From Pseudomonadota bacterium (GTDB taxonomy: Bacteria; Pseudomonadota; Gammaproteobacteria; Steroidobacterales; Woeseiaceae): DNA of 9,865 nucleotides. The first letter of the stretch is position 1. The number at the start of each line of letters is the position of its first letter. The notes beneath the pieces are model-generated. The model was not told where the DNA came from. It saw only the letters and a program-made list of their open reading frames with translations, and did not search any database. The DNA is taken from assembly GCA_022567775.1 (NCBI GenBank), contig JADFGH010000057.1:1-9865 (forward strand). The letters run 5' to 3'. Position numbers and translations under genes: made by a program. Positions 1-6,392 of this stretch are shown in pieces.

Positions 1-173
1 GCCGCGACCATCACAGTTCCACTCGTCGCCGGCACGTTCGCCTGTGCACCCTCGATCCATTGAGAGGCTCCGAACCACACGCCGAAGACTAGGAAGACCA
101 CGCCGGCCAGGATCTCGAAATGAAAGCGACGTACGGACTCGTCAAACCCGGCAACTACCTGGCGCTCGTCAAT
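1..173 (-). pseudogene. C-terminal membrane-tail fragment of a family 2 glycosyltransferase (5' truncated, runs off left edge)
   Basis: The minus-strand frame is open from about 173 to the left edge. It encodes a hydrophobic helix (EILAGVVFLVFGVWFGA), a short loop (SQWIEGAQANVPAT) and then SGTVMVAA, where the window ends. In many family 2 glycosyltransferases that carry two C-terminal membrane helices, the second helix begins with a GTVMLAALP-like motif, and this fragment matches that layout. The GT-A catalytic domain should lie just upstream, at higher coordinates on this strand. Instead the frame closes at a TGA (174-176), has no convincing start codon, and overlaps a different gene remnant on the plus strand. 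I read it as the surviving tail of a broken gene, or one side of a chimeric junction. Recognition rests on one motif plus the helix pattern. Confidence 0.5.
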
Positions 174-272
174 TCATTCGGTGTCATTGAGATCGCACGT
201 GCCGAGGGCAGCGCGGCAGATGGCCTGGGTTCGGAGCGTGGCGCACCCGTGGTGGTGATTGACCGCCAATAA
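120..272 (+). pseudogene. C-terminal domain remnant of a SAM hydroxide adenosyltransferase (DUF62 / SAM hydrolase family)
   Basis: The plus-strand frame, open from 93 and with an ATG at 120, gives a 50-residue product ending at TAA (270-272, followed at once by a second TAA). Residues 4-20 (TYGLVKPGNYLALVNSF) and 20-46, containing FGVIEIARAEGSAADGLG and then GAPVVV, match the C-terminal beta-barrel of the SAM-adenosyltransferase family. Its hallmark there is NSFG-x-lEIA followed by GSAA-x-x-LG and G-x-PV. Family enzymes are roughly 250-300 residues long and hydrolyse S-adenosylmethionine to adenosine and methionine, with the active site formed between N- and C-terminal domains of a trimer. 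The whole N-terminal domain is missing here: upstream in this frame there is a TAG at 90-92, and the DNA instead reads as a glycosyltransferase tail on the other strand. The product should therefore be inactive. No ribosome binding site is evident at 120. Confidence 0.6.
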
Positions 273-286
273 TAAGGACAGCTTAC

Positions 287-664
287 CTACCTCATCTGCG
301 AGTAGTCCGTCGCCTCCAGGAAAACGCTTTCGATATTATCCACAATTGGACCGTCACGCACCGACTCCCTGTAGGCGCGCTGCCATTCCGGATCTTCCGC
401 CCATGCCGAATCGTTCGGGCCGGATCCACCATTCTTGATTCGTTGAGCCGCGTCGATAACCTGTGCTGCCGCGTCGACAAAAACCTGCCATTCTTCATCC
501 GTCTGCGGATCTTCAATGCCCCAAATGGTGTTCGTCGCGGGAGTAATTACCGTTAGCATCAGGTCATTGACACTGCCGGAGGGGCCGGCGTCGGGCTCAG
601 CGGCGACTATCGCGAAGGCGCACAAGCTGAGTGCCAGCAAGGCCCAGGATTGCATTGTTTTCAT
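287..664 (-). CDS. Secreted cytochrome c556-like protein lacking the haem-binding C-terminus
   Basis: The 125-residue product starts with a clear signal peptide (residues 1-22, hydrophobic core WALLALSLCAFAIVAA, likely cleavage after Ala22), so it should act in the periplasm. The start is supported by GGAG about 7 bases upstream of ATG 664. The mature part contains VNDLMLTVITPATNTIWG, then PQTDEEWQVFVDAAAQVIDA, then DPEWQRAYRES. This resembles small cytochrome c556/c'-like four-helix proteins of Gammaproteobacteria, where an ITPAS.T.W segment is followed by P.T..EW and helices. Those proteins normally end in a CxxCH haem motif about 10-15 residues after a segment like ESVFLEATD. Here the frame stops four codons after ATDY, with no CxxCH in this or the other two forward frames of that strand. 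The product is therefore either haem-free or truncated. The family assignment is from remembered patterns and is moderate. Confidence 0.5.
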   Translation of the reverse strand: MKTMQSWALLALSLCAFAIVAAEPDAGPSGSVNDLMLTVITPATNTIWGIEDPQTDEEWQVFVDAAAQVIDAAQRIKNGGSGPNDSAWAEDPEWQRAYRESVRDGPIVDNIESVFLEATDYSQMR

Positions 665-756
665 TATTCGGCTCCATAATTGGCCTCGCGCAATTTAACC
701 TGTGCGCCGGCAGAAATTCTGTAGGTGTTTTACGCAATGCGAGCCAGATTTCCTAT

Positions 757-771
757 TGGCACGATGAAGGC
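757..771 (+). promoter_or_regulatory. Possible sigma-54 (-24/-12) promoter for the 822-3811 cluster
   Basis: TGGCACG (757-763) matches the -24 element of sigma-54 promoters exactly. The invariant GG (758-759) is separated by ten bases from a GC (770-771) at the -12 position. The -12 box reads AGGC where TTGC is expected, so it is a partial match. It would start transcription about 40 bases before ATG 822. No good sigma-70 pair competes: a TACAAT at 774-779 lacks a well-placed -35. No activator binding site was recognised. Low confidence. Confidence 0.2.
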
Positions 772-821
772 GGTACAATTTGCCACCAGTCGGCACGACA
801 AACAATAAATAACGAGGGGAA

Positions 822-1298
822 ATGCCGGTGTTCGAATGGCTTGAAACTACTGCACTCGCCATCTGGGTGGGTGAATCCCTGTGGGGCTACCCGATCGTGC
901 TCGGTATGCACGCAATCGGGCTGGCGATCGTTGTTGGTATATTCATCATGCTGGACTTGCGCATGCTGCGGGTCATTCGTGGCGTGTCGTTCGATGCGTT
1001 TCTGAGCCTGTTCCGCCTGGCCTGGATCGGGCTTTTAGTGAATACAATTTCCGGCAGCGCGCTGTTCACGTCCCAGGCGACCACTTTTGTAGAAAGCGCG
1101 CCTTTCCTGATAAAGATTTCGTCTGTCATTGCCGGCGTCATCGTCGGCATAGTTATTCAGCGCCGCCTCAAATTGCGTGCTGCTGATTGGGATAACGCAG
1201 ACACGAATATTGAATCATCGGCGAGGGCGCTTGCCGCATTGTCTTTAGTTTGCTGGATCGGTGCGATATTCGCCGGCCGGCTCATTGCATACCTGTAG
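822..1298 (+). CDS. Four-helix membrane protein, DUF6644-like (first tandem copy)
   Basis: A 158-residue integral membrane protein with about four helices: near residues 24-44, 60-82, 95-113 and 137-157. Conserved-looking polar positions inside or beside helices are His30 (GMHAIGLAIVVG), Asp45-Leu-Arg47 (MLDLRML), Lys98 (PFLIKIS) and Arg153 (AGRLIAYL). This pattern fits the uncharacterised DUF6644-type family; the name is from memory. The inner-membrane location follows from the helices, and no function is established. The start is supported by GAGGGGA just upstream of ATG 822. It is followed after only 15 bases by a clear paralogue with the same residue spacing, so the two are probably co-transcribed and may form a heteromer. 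A membrane-buried His could bind haem or metal, as in CopD-like proteins, but that is speculation. Confidence 0.7.
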   Translation: MPVFEWLETTALAIWVGESLWGYPIVLGMHAIGLAIVVGIFIMLDLRMLRVIRGVSFDAFLSLFRLAWIGLLVNTISGSALFTSQATTFVESAPFLIKISSVIAGVIVGIVIQRRLKLRAADWDNADTNIESSARALAALSLVCWIGAIFAGRLIAYL

Positions 1299-1313
1299 GG
1301 TGAGGGAGATCAA

Positions 1314-1802
1314 ATGACGGAATCACTCGTACAGGCAATCGAAGGCGGTGCGATCAATACGTGGGTACTGTCGACCTATTGGTTATGGCCGCTTCTCGAG
1401 ATCATCCATTTCATTGGCTTGTCGCTGTTGCTGGGGTCTATGCTGATCGTCGACCTGAGGCTCGCCGGATACTTAAGGCAAATCGACATTATGTCCATGC
1501 ATCGCCTGCTGCCCTGGGCAGCGATCGGCTTTGCGATGAACCTGGCCTCGGGTTTTCTGTTCTTCTTCGGTGATCCGGGTCGATATTCGATCAACATCGG
1601 CTTCCGGATAAAAATGGTTCTTGTCCTGATCGCCGGCCTGAACGTGCTCGTATTCGCCCTGAAGATCAATCCGCTTATCGGCAACTGGGAGCCGCATGGC
1701 GATACCCCGGGGCTTGCCAAGGCGATTGCCTGGGTATCGCTGTCTACCTGGACGGGTGTCTTGCTGCTGGGGCGCCTGATTCCTTATATCGGCACCGGTT
1801 AG
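1314..1802 (+). CDS. Four-helix membrane protein, DUF6644-like (second tandem copy)
   Basis: A 162-residue integral membrane protein, paralogous to the gene upstream. His32 (IIHFIGLSLLLG), Asp47-Leu-Arg49 (IVDLRLAG), Lys100 (GFRIKMV), Trp146 and Arg154 (LGRLIPYI) recur at the same spacing as in the first copy: His to Asp is 15 residues, His to Lys is 68, Trp to Arg is 8. The segment SGFLFFFGDPGRYSINIGFRIK between helices 2 and 3 is typical of the family as I remember it. A strong AGGGAG precedes the ATG within the 15-base gap, which indicates an operon with the upstream gene. The divergence between copies is high outside these positions, so the duplication is old or the pair is an established heterodimer. 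Function unknown. Confidence 0.7.
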   Translation: MTESLVQAIEGGAINTWVLSTYWLWPLLEIIHFIGLSLLLGSMLIVDLRLAGYLRQIDIMSMHRLLPWAAIGFAMNLASGFLFFFGDPGRYSINIGFRIKMVLVLIAGLNVLVFALKINPLIGNWEPHGDTPGLAKAIAWVSLSTWTGVLLLGRLIPYIGTG

Positions 1803-1860
1803 TCGTCCTTTTCCGATGATTTGCTGAGCCTGGCACCTGGTTGAGTTGCCGGCGTTATCT

Positions 1861-3093
1861 ATGCCAGACAGTAACCAACATTCCCGCTCTGCCCTGGGCA
1901 GCAAGAATTTCCGCATTTTCCTGTGCGGGAACTCGATTTCCGTGATCGGACTCTGGATTCAGCGCCTTGCGTTTGGCTGGCAGGCATGGCAGTTGAGCGA
2001 GTCGCCATTGGTGGTTGGACTGGTCGCGGGCGCCCAGTTCATACCGCTGTTTCTTCTGACGCCGTTTTTCGGGGTGATCGTGGATCGCATCAGGCGTCGC
2101 AATGGCGCCATAGTCATGCACATCATCATGATGATCATCTCGGTAATTCTCGCCGTGCTAACGCTGCTCAACGCGATCACGATCGATTGGTTACTGGGCC
2201 TGGCACTGGTTCACGGCATCGCATTCAGCGCGTATTCACCGATACGGTTGTCACTGATTCCGGATCTCGTTGCACCTTCTCAATTGCCGAGTGCGGTGGC
2301 AATCAATTCCATTATCTTCAACGCTTCCCGATTCATTGGTCCCGGCATCGCAGGTGGAATCGTAACCCTGTATGGAGTCGGCTTTGCATATGTTGTGAAT
2401 GCCGTGACATATTTGCCAATTATTGTGGCGCTCTTGCTCATTAAGCCTGTCGTTGCCGCACCAGGGCCACCAAAGGAGGCAAGATATATCGATCAGTTGC
2501 TGGAAGGGCTACGCTACACCCGCGATCATCCCAGTATTCGCCAGGTAATCCTGATCGCCGGCGTGAGCACTTTTTTCGGACGCGGCATTATCGAGATTTT
2601 TCCCGCGCTGGTCGTGTTGATGTTCGACGGCGACAGTGCGTTGCTCGCTGCTTTGATGGCCGCGGCCGGCGCCGGCGCGATCGGGGCGAGCGTCATATTC
2701 TCGCTTCTCAGATCGCATCGGCATTTGCCGGCGATGGTGCTGATGGGTGCCGTCGGAGTTGGCATTTCCATGCTCTTGTTCGCCACTGTGAGCCAGGTCG
2801 CGTATGGCCTCGCAGTCACTTCACTGCTGGGATTTTTCGCCACGATGGTATCGATCGGTTCGCAGTCCGAGATGCAGATCAAGGTGGATAATGAATTGCG
2901 AGGCAGGGTCATGAGTCTCTGGACCCTGGTGATCATTGGTGGGCCGGCCATCGGCAGTATTGTCGCGGGCGCGCTTGCCAGTAACCTCGGGTCAACGTAT
3001 ACATTGCTGCTGTTTTCAGGTATTTCCCTGCTGCTGACGGCGCTCGTTGCGTTACGCCGTCCGGCAAGCAGGGTCACGAATGGCCGGGATTGA
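1861..3093 (+). CDS. MFS transporter, MFS_3 / EntS-like exporter
   Basis: A 410-residue major facilitator superfamily protein with about twelve hydrophobic segments. Near residues 71-80, GVIVDRIRRR is the loop 2-3 signature (G-x-x-x-D-R-x-x-R-R). Towards the end, VDNELRGRVMSLW followed by GGPAIGSIVAGALA is the pattern seen in the MFS_3 group, which contains the enterobactin exporter EntS and many drug or siderophore exporters. It should sit in the inner membrane and export a small molecule by proton antiport. The substrate is not readable. An in-frame TTG at 1846 would add five residues; I prefer ATG 1861 because neither has a good Shine-Dalgarno and ATG is the commoner start. The gap to the preceding gene is 58 bases and the 3' end overlaps the next gene by 14 bases, so it belongs to the same plus-strand cluster. 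Confidence 0.82.
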   Translation: MPDSNQHSRSALGSKNFRIFLCGNSISVIGLWIQRLAFGWQAWQLSESPLVVGLVAGAQFIPLFLLTPFFGVIVDRIRRRNGAIVMHIIMMIISVILAVLTLLNAITIDWLLGLALVHGIAFSAYSPIRLSLIPDLVAPSQLPSAVAINSIIFNASRFIGPGIAGGIVTLYGVGFAYVVNAVTYLPIIVALLLIKPVVAAPGPPKEARYIDQLLEGLRYTRDHPSIRQVILIAGVSTFFGRGIIEIFPALVVLMFDGDSALLAALMAAAGAGAIGASVIFSLLRSHRHLPAMVLMGAVGVGISMLLFATVSQVAYGLAVTSLLGFFATMVSIGSQSEMQIKVDNELRGRVMSLWTLVIIGGPAIGSIVAGALASNLGSTYTLLLFSGISLLLTALVALRRPASRVTNGRD

Positions 3094-3811
3094 TCCACAA
3101 ACTATGTTCGCTCACAGAAGAAGCAAAACCGTGATTGCGACAGTGCTGCTGCTGGGTGGCCTGCTGGTTGCGGGCGTACTTTATGCGCATGGCGTCGAAA
3201 GGGGCGACGCGGACTTCCTCGAGCGTAACGCGGGACACGCATTGCTGGCGTTCATGTATCTCGGCGCGAAGCATATGATCACCGGCTACGATCATCTCCT
3301 GTATCTGCTCGGTGTCATATTTTTCCTGTATCGTCCAAAGGATATTGCAGTCTATGTAACGCTGTTTGCTGTTGGTCACAGCATCACGCTGTTAACGGGC
3401 GTGCTCGGTGAAATCAATGTCAATGCATACCTCGTCGATGCCCTCATTGGTTTGTCCGTTGCGTACAAGGCATTCGAAAACCTCGACGGTTTCAAGAGGG
3501 TCTTTGACCGGCAACTCAATCCCAGGATCGCCGTGTTTTCATTCGGGCTGGTGCACGGCTTTGGGCTGGCAACAAAGTTGCAGGACCTGAATTTGTCGCC
3601 GGAAGGACTCGTCGCCAACATCATCGCGTTCAATGTCGGTGTCGAAATCGGTCAGTTACTTGCGCTGATTGGGCTGCTGGTGTTAATCAACGCCTGGCGT
3701 GCGACCGGCTCGTTCGAGCGGCACGCCAACGCGTTCAACCTGTTACTGATGTTTGCCGGATTCGCGCTTGCAGCCTATCAGATTGCCGGGTATTACTTCG
3801 GTGCAGCCTAG
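3080..3811 (+). CDS. HupE/UreJ family membrane protein
   Basis: A 243-residue membrane protein of the HupE/UreJ_2 type. A first hydrophobic segment (residues 17-36) is followed by His65, TGYDHLLYLLG (68-78), FAVGHSITL (96-104), FGLVHGFGLA (155-164) and AFNVGVEIGQL (183-193). The His and acidic residues in these motifs (His65, Asp71, His72, His100, His159, Glu189) sit in helices and are the plausible metal ligands of the family. HupE/UreJ proteins are linked to nickel or cobalt uptake, but this subgroup occurs without hydrogenase or urease genes, and none is seen here. The start is uncertain: ATG 3080 overlaps the MFS stop by 14 bases and has AGGG upstream. ATG 3047 lies deeper in the MFS gene and ATG 3104 avoids overlap. 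The stop shares CTAG with the stop of the convergent gene. Confidence 0.82.
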   Translation: MAGIDPQTMFAHRRSKTVIATVLLLGGLLVAGVLYAHGVERGDADFLERNAGHALLAFMYLGAKHMITGYDHLLYLLGVIFFLYRPKDIAVYVTLFAVGHSITLLTGVLGEINVNAYLVDALIGLSVAYKAFENLDGFKRVFDRQLNPRIAVFSFGLVHGFGLATKLQDLNLSPEGLVANIIAFNVGVEIGQLLALIGLLVLINAWRATGSFERHANAFNLLLMFAGFALAAYQIAGYYFGAA

Positions 3812-4470
3812 TACTGGTAGGAGCGCATGATTTCCTGAACCTGGTCATAGTAACCATGCACTTCCAGCGTGATCGTGATCGGCTCTTCTTCGATGTTGAG
3901 CCAGTACCATCCATGATTGCCGTCAAACGGCGCAACGAGTGACCCTGAATTCTCGCCGGTCTCGCTCTCGGCATAACGAACATAATACTGGTCAGGGTAG
4001 CCTTCCGCATTCTCGCCGGGATCGGCATGGAAATCTGCGTAGACGATGCCCTTCTCGAGTTTCCAGTGATAGACGAGTGCGTCACCCTGTTTCATAATTG
4101 CCTTGTACTCGGTCTGCTCACCCACATCGAGTTCGATGATCAGCGTGTCGGAGCGGAATTTCGTTGCCTGCGTGCGTGAGTACGGATCACCCAGGATATC
4201 CGGTTCGTAGAAATCGAAATCCTCGGGGATGCCGGGCCAGGTCCCCTCAACGATCGTATTGCCGCCGCTCGATACACTGCTCTCTGCCGTTTCCGCCAGG
4301 TCGAGCAGGCCCAGCTTTGCCCCGATGCCCGTTGGATCGACGCCGTACTCAGCGGGCAATACGAACAGAACTGTTACGATGGCGGCCGCAACCAGCGCCA
4401 GTAATGCACCCTTCAGCAGGTTGCCCTGGGACGGAGTGGTCTGTGAATTCTTATTTTCTGCTTCGTTCAT
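3808..4470 (-). CDS. Single-span 'transmembrane anchor' protein with periplasmic beta-rich domain
   Basis: A 220-residue protein. A polar N-terminus (1-18) is followed by one membrane helix (about 19-38) and then the characteristic LPAEYGVDPTGIGAKLGL (39-56). The segment from about 104 to 205 is rich in alternating hydrophobic and polar residues and contains EYKAIMKQGDALVYHW (121-136), YADFHADPGE and VAPFDGNHGWYWLN (179-192). These blocks match what databases call 'transmembrane anchor protein', often found beside HupE/UreJ genes; I know no proven function. The orientation is probably N-in with the C-terminal domain in the periplasm. ATG 4470 has GGAA six bases upstream; a TTG at 4473 is less likely. 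It converges on the HupE gene with no gap between stop codons, supporting a functional link although the strands differ. Confidence 0.68.
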   Translation of the reverse strand: MNEAENKNSQTTPSQGNLLKGALLALVAAAIVTVLFVLPAEYGVDPTGIGAKLGLLDLAETAESSVSSGGNTIVEGTWPGIPEDFDFYEPDILGDPYSRTQATKFRSDTLIIELDVGEQTEYKAIMKQGDALVYHWKLEKGIVYADFHADPGENAEGYPDQYYVRYAESETGENSGSLVAPFDGNHGWYWLNIEEEPITITLEVHGYYDQVQEIMRSYQY

Positions 4471-4551
4471 CAATTATTCCCGGAATTCAAACGCCGATGG
4501 AGTTGCGGATTGTACCGAATTGCCATACCGCACATCCTGTTGTCCAACAAA

Positions 4552-4621
4552 CATCGCCCGCTGGGGCGGGCTCCTACGGATCTTCGAAAGCAATCGTAGG
4601 AGCCCGCCCCAGCGGGCGATG
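4552..4621. repeat. REP pair (GTAG type), 27-bp perfect inverted repeat, heads facing inwards
   Basis: Positions 4552-4578 are the exact reverse complement of 4595-4621, with a 16-base spacer. Each arm is itself a REP-like unit: a GTAGGA head followed by a small hairpin (GCCCGC, loop CCCA, GCGGGC) and GATG. The heads point towards the spacer. GTAG-headed REPs (for example the SMAG elements of Stenotrophomonas) are mobilised in trans by RAYT-type transposases. It sits in the 188-base gap after the sulfatase stop and before the anchor-protein gene, both on the minus strand. There is no T-run, so it is not a standard intrinsic terminator, but the transcript could fold into a very stable hairpin and separate expression of the two genes. 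The rest of this gap shows nothing else. Confidence 0.85.
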
Positions 4622-4658
4622 CGAATATCAGGATAAATTACGCGGCTGAGCGCACGCA

Positions 4659-6311
4659 TCAATAGCGGCCGTAACCCAGGTCCCGTTCAAACACGGCGAC
4701 GCCGTTCGCTATAGCGTATGCGTCCCAGTCGGCGATGAGTTCAGCCATCACTTCGGGAAAATCGGCAGCAAGGTTTGCTGTTTCTGTCGGATCTGTCCTG
4801 AGATTGAACAATTCCCAATGGCCAGTCCCGTCGGGTGGGAAAATCCTGACCGCTTTCCATTCTCCTTTGATCAACGCGCGACTGCCATAAAGTTCCCAAC
4901 CGAGCGGCTCGTTGTTGTGTACGGTCTCTGATCGTCCACCCAGGTAATTGAGCAACGAGGTGCCCGACATTTGATGAACCGGCCTGCCGTTATAGGAACC
5001 GTCCGGCTGCCCGACACCAGCCAGTTCGAGAATCGTCGGCGCGATATCCCTTACAGTGACGATCGCATCTTTGATACCAGTACCGGTGCGGCCATGAGTG
5101 CTGTGAACAATCGCTGGCGTCCGCAGCCCGCCGGCAGTTGTATACGACTTGTAAAGACGAAATGGGGAAACGCTCGCCTGCGCCCAACCGAGACCCAGCC
5201 ACATGTATGATCCCTGCCGTCCCAGGTTGGCCAGCCGATTGTCAAACGTTGAAGGAATCCAGTAGTCGTTGTCCATTATCTGATTGACCGCATTGCCCTC
5301 GGCGCCGTTGTCAGACAGGAAAATAATGATGGTCTCGCGATTCGAGTCCCTTTCGCGAAGCGTTTCCAGAAGACGACCAATATGGTGATCCATATTCTCG
5401 ATCATCGCGGCATAGGTGCGCACGCGTTTCAATTCCACCTGTCGCTGAGCGGGTAACAGGCTGTCCCAGTCCGCAATGGCCCGGTGTGCGACCGACAATC
5501 GCGTGTGAGCAGGAATGATGCCCAGATCTTTTTGCCGGTTGAATCGCGATTCCCGTACCGCATGCCAGCCTTCCTCGTAATCATCCGCATAGCGGTCAAG
5601 CCAGTCGTCCGGAGCCTGCAATGGCCAGTGCGCCGCCGTGAAAGACAGGTAGGCCATGAATGGCTGCTCATCATCATTACTATTGATGTAGTCGATAATA
5701 CGATCGGTGTAAAACTTCGAAGAGAAAAAGCCTTCCGGAAGTTTCTCGACCTTGTTTGCATTCTCGTAATATGGCACCACCGAGACAGGGCGGAAGGTGC
5801 CCGCCATATCGTCAAAATGACTGGCGCCACCGGCAGCAAGCACAAATGACTGGTCGAATCCATGATCGACGGGAAGCTGTCCGGGCCGTGTGCCAGGATC
5901 CCATTTGCCGGTCGCGTAGGTGTTATAACCGGCATCATTCAACAGGGTCGCAAATGTCACCACGCTGTCATTGAGATAGCCCTCGTAGCCCGGTCGACCA
6001 CGCAATTCAGGCAGACGAAACAGACCGGCGCGATTGATGCCCGCGCCGGCCAGGTGATGATCAACCCCGGTCAACAACATCGAGCGGGAAGGCCCACAGG
6101 TCGGCGCCGCGTGGAAATTCGTCAGTCGAACACCCTCCCGCGCCAGCGCGTCCAGATTGGGAGTGCGGATTTCACCACCGAATGCGCCAATATCTGAAAA
6201 ACCCAAATCATCGGCCACGATCAGGACAATATTGGGGCGCTCATCTGCAAGGCCAGCCATCGCCAGGAGAGGCAGGCAGAAAAGAGCCTGAAAACGTGCT
6301 ATGACCGTCAT
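4659..6311 (-). CDS. Secreted type I sulfatase (arylsulfatase family, Cys-type formylglycine)
   Basis: A 550-residue protein beginning with a probable signal peptide (about residues 1-19 or 1-22), so periplasmic or exported. It hydrolyses a sulfate ester. The metal-binding Asp pair lies in IVLIVADDLGFSD (Asp34, Asp35). The formylglycine motif is C72-G-P-S-R76 followed by SMLLTG. Further residues are Lys136 (GKWDPG), His228 (SFTAAHWPLQ), Asp334-Asn335 (FLSDNGAEG) and Lys388 (RLYKSY), matching the order of Pseudomonas aeruginosa arylsulfatase active-site residues. The usual His two positions after Lys136 (GKWHLG) is Asp138 here. The C-terminal part (WELFNLRTDPTETANLAADFPE) is typical of the family. 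The length is normal. It needs a formylglycine-generating enzyme, not seen in the window. It is divergent from the transporter at 6479, sharing a 120-base control region. The natural substrate is unknown; the GGASHFDD segment recalls bacterial arylsulfatases. Confidence 0.9.
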   Translation of the reverse strand: MTVIARFQALFCLPLLAMAGLADERPNIVLIVADDLGFSDIGAFGGEIRTPNLDALAREGVRLTNFHAAPTCGPSRSMLLTGVDHHLAGAGINRAGLFRLPELRGRPGYEGYLNDSVVTFATLLNDAGYNTYATGKWDPGTRPGQLPVDHGFDQSFVLAAGGASHFDDMAGTFRPVSVVPYYENANKVEKLPEGFFSSKFYTDRIIDYINSNDDEQPFMAYLSFTAAHWPLQAPDDWLDRYADDYEEGWHAVRESRFNRQKDLGIIPAHTRLSVAHRAIADWDSLLPAQRQVELKRVRTYAAMIENMDHHIGRLLETLRERDSNRETIIIFLSDNGAEGNAVNQIMDNDYWIPSTFDNRLANLGRQGSYMWLGLGWAQASVSPFRLYKSYTTAGGLRTPAIVHSTHGRTGTGIKDAIVTVRDIAPTILELAGVGQPDGSYNGRPVHQMSGTSLLNYLGGRSETVHNNEPLGWELYGSRALIKGEWKAVRIFPPDGTGHWELFNLRTDPTETANLAADFPEVMAELIADWDAYAIANGVAVFERDLGYGRY

Positions 6312-6344
6312 ATATAAGCTACCTTGGATTGATTGATCGTGTCC

Positions 6345-6392
6345 TGCAACAGGGTCCGCCGGGTCAGGCTTGTTCTTTTGCAGCGGGGTCCG
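6345..6392. promoter_or_regulatory. Imperfect 14-bp direct repeat in the divergent intergenic region
   Basis: TGCAACAGGGTCCG (6345-6358) and TGCAGCGGGGTCCG (6379-6392) agree at 12 of 14 positions and lie 34 bases apart start to start, about three helical turns. The second copy falls between the -35 and -10 of the possible rightward promoter. This is the arrangement of a repressor operator pair, but no regulator gene is visible in the window and chance cannot be excluded. Confidence 0.35.

Noticed and set aside
757..785. TGGCA ... TGCCA inverted repeat as a possible operator
   Set aside because: Only five paired bases with a long spacer; easily due to chance.
1473..1916. A 147-codon minus-strand open frame across the second DUF6644-like gene and the start of the MFS gene
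   Set aside because: It lies antisense to two well-supported genes, its product is a low-complexity Arg/Gln-rich sequence with no family likeness, and its length is expected for this GC content.
2119..2141. A palindrome-like CATCATCATGATGATCATC stretch
   Set aside because: It encodes His/Ile/Met residues of an MFS membrane helix; the symmetry follows from repeated ATC and ATG codons.
2526..3098. A 190-codon minus-strand open frame inside the MFS gene
   Set aside because: It is antisense to a clear transporter whose motifs are intact; the product is rich in Ala, Pro, Ser and Thr without recognisable motifs.
3816..3824. A GTAGGAGCG string like the REP head at the end of the anchor-protein gene
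   Set aside because: It lies inside the coding sequence (Arg-Ser-Tyr codons), has no following hairpin and no partner arm.
4164..4649. Two overlapping plus-strand frames over the anchor-protein gene and the REP pair
   Set aside because: They run through a non-coding inverted repeat and lie antisense to a gene with a good ribosome binding site and family motifs.
4474..4662. A 62-codon minus-strand frame between sulfatase and anchor protein
   Set aside because: Most of it is the two REP arms read as codons (ARWGGLLR and RSPPQRA), and it overlaps the sulfatase stop region, so it is a repeat artefact.
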